This document shows, piece by piece, positions 62,766 through 64,000 of a stretch of DNA of 64,000 nt (within the stretch, counting starts at the first letter, position 1; each line of letters begins with the position of its first letter). Made by a program: the position numbers and the translations under genes. The stretch comes from Micromussa lordhowensis (lineage: Eukaryota; Cnidaria; Anthozoa; Scleractinia; Lobophylliidae): contig OZ026603.1 in the NCBI GenBank assembly GCA_964020085.1, positions 29,097,952 through 29,161,951 of the forward strand, in the 5' to 3' direction. Under the pieces are notes generated by a model. The model made no database searches. It was not told the origin of the DNA and saw nothing but the letters and a program-made list of their open reading frames with translations.

Positions 62766-64000
62766 GGATTGTCGTGTGTACAACCCGATCATCACAGAAA
62801 TCTCGAAATGCCTCTTCCTTTGGTCTATACAGCTGACCGGGTATTTAGTTAGTTATACTTATCGACCTAGCAAATATACGTTGCAAAAGCAGTTTTCAAC
62901 GTTTCACTGAATTCAGCGAAAGAAACCCTTAGACAGCGTCAACACTAGTCGGAGAAATTTTGAAAACGCGGCTTCATTTTTCCGTCACGAAAACGGAGCT
63001 TTTCGAAAACCCTCTTCGAACCGGCGGAATTTTAAGGCGACGGCTTTGCGTTTTCGTGTGGATGGAAAACATTTGAATACGGAGCTTTTCAAAAACGGTG
63101 AAGTCACAATAACAATGATTTTCACGACCGAGTTTTCCTCAAACACAAATCTAAACTGGCCGACGATTGTCGCGTGTTTAAATTCCTCCGGTGTAGTGTG
63201 GGTGGAAGTATTCGAAGTCTGCCGGCTGCTTCCTTCCTGTGGTTTGTTAAACCGATCTATGATTTGGGAGGTTCTGTTTACATAAAGCTCTTTCAGCTTC
63301 AGTTCAAACAAACCCTTTACCACAAGATTCTGATTCGCGGCACAGGATGGCGGCATTACGGAAAGGATATACACTTAGTTAACCGAGCATTCATTAGATC
63401 GTTTCTTTAGATATAAGTGCGGGAAAGAAAAGGGGAAACACATATATAATTACCTCCAATTGTAAGCTGCATGGGAACAGTTTAAGAGCAGTTACAGTTC
63501 AATTGGGAGATTAATTCGTTAGCTGCCGGTCGCATTTAAGTGAAAGAAGTAAAAATCTGTGATAAGAGATTCTAAAAGATATTACTGTTAAAACGCAGGT
63601 GTAGATAACAAAACTGCCATCCGCAACGGTTATGAAACGAGAGGCTGACGATATCTCGACCGGTTAAACAGACTTCTAAAACGTCTGCGTGACTGAAAAT
63701 TATATAATGAGTGATGGGTGGCAACTGTTGTTTTTCATCTCTTGAATTTGTCGGAAATCTATCTTTCAGAACACTTAGAGACAGTGAAATGTGATTGCAG
63801 TCACGTGAACAATAAATAGCATTGTGTAAAGCTCGGTTGACGAATGGTCTTGATCGTTTACGGTCCGTAACGTGTTTCTGGGATGAAGCTGCCGAGACAA
63901 TACAAGCCAAGCGTTTCATCCTCTTACTGAAAGCTTGCGTTTGTGGTAATAATATGGTATAAAGGTTTGGGCCAACTGATTAGTCCAAATGACTGAGGGT

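Larger units (their letters stand above)
60434..64000. other. Upstream region of astacin gene, repeat-bearing, no gene seen
   Basis: Promoter of the astacin gene at the left. A dispersed repeat occurs twice, about 61529-61665 and 62936-63110 (words gaaaacg, cggagcttt, gatggaaaacatt). No ORF here has coding character. Near 63956 tggtataaagg looks like a TATA box of a gene that may start beyond the window. Confidence 0.45.

Overview
The window looks like nuclear DNA of an animal, most likely a cnidarian and probably a stony coral. The evidence is intron-rich genes with GT-AG boundaries, an astacin-ShKT protease, dispersed tRNA-headed SINEs and many short inverted-repeat elements. Genus and species cannot be read from it. 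Gene models below were made by hand: open frames were joined at splice-like sites and reading phase was checked across each junction.

Layout. 815-2354 is a broken P2X7-C-domain-like gene carrying a long GAA (poly-Glu) run. 2616-22625 is a complete 20,010-bp Polinton/Maverick (virus-like DNA transposon) with identical 174-bp terminal inverted repeats and a 6-bp target duplication TTCAAC; it landed inside an older small inverted-repeat element. 23552-25777 (minus) is a six-exon gene of unknown function. 26449-34247 (minus) is a three-exon GPP34/GOLPH3-like gene whose first intron holds a 3.9-kb THAP-transposase element (29679-33589). 36944-43702 is a BRICHOS-domain secreted precursor ending in a furin-type site and an eight-cysteine peptide. 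45098-47231 (minus, EFCAB10-like) and 47423-51103 (SETMAR-like SET methyltransferase) are a head-to-head pair. 53879-60433 (minus) is an astacin metalloprotease with a ShKT domain. The rest is mainly repeats.

The Polinton carries a full virus-like set. Leftward genes: a two-TM membrane protein, a small ORF, two tail-fibre-like proteins, a small Asn/Gly-rich protein and the A32/FtsK-type packaging ATPase. Rightward genes: a conserved 342-aa protein, a penton-like minor capsid protein, a basic core-like protein, the major capsid protein, a putative ssDNA-binding protein, a core/membrane-active-like protein, an adenain-like protease, two zinc-ribbon proteins (one with a phospholipase A2-like domain), an integrase with chromodomain, a small zinc finger, protein-primed-type PolB, an acidic peptide, and a protein resembling the poxvirus/giant-virus late transcription factor VLTF3.

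Two features stand out. First, nearly every element gene has a TATA-like block fused to its start codon (TATAxATG), as if transcripts were almost leaderless and promoter and start were one signal; a VLTF3-like factor is a natural candidate partner. Second, three ORFs (protease, integrase, VLTF3-like) lack this signal, lie just after runs of 10-14 A, and are in a different frame from the ORF before. For the integrase the first catalytic Asp lies upstream of its first ATG, so a functional enzyme seems to need frameshifting or slippage at the A run, unless the run length is an assembly error or a real mutation.
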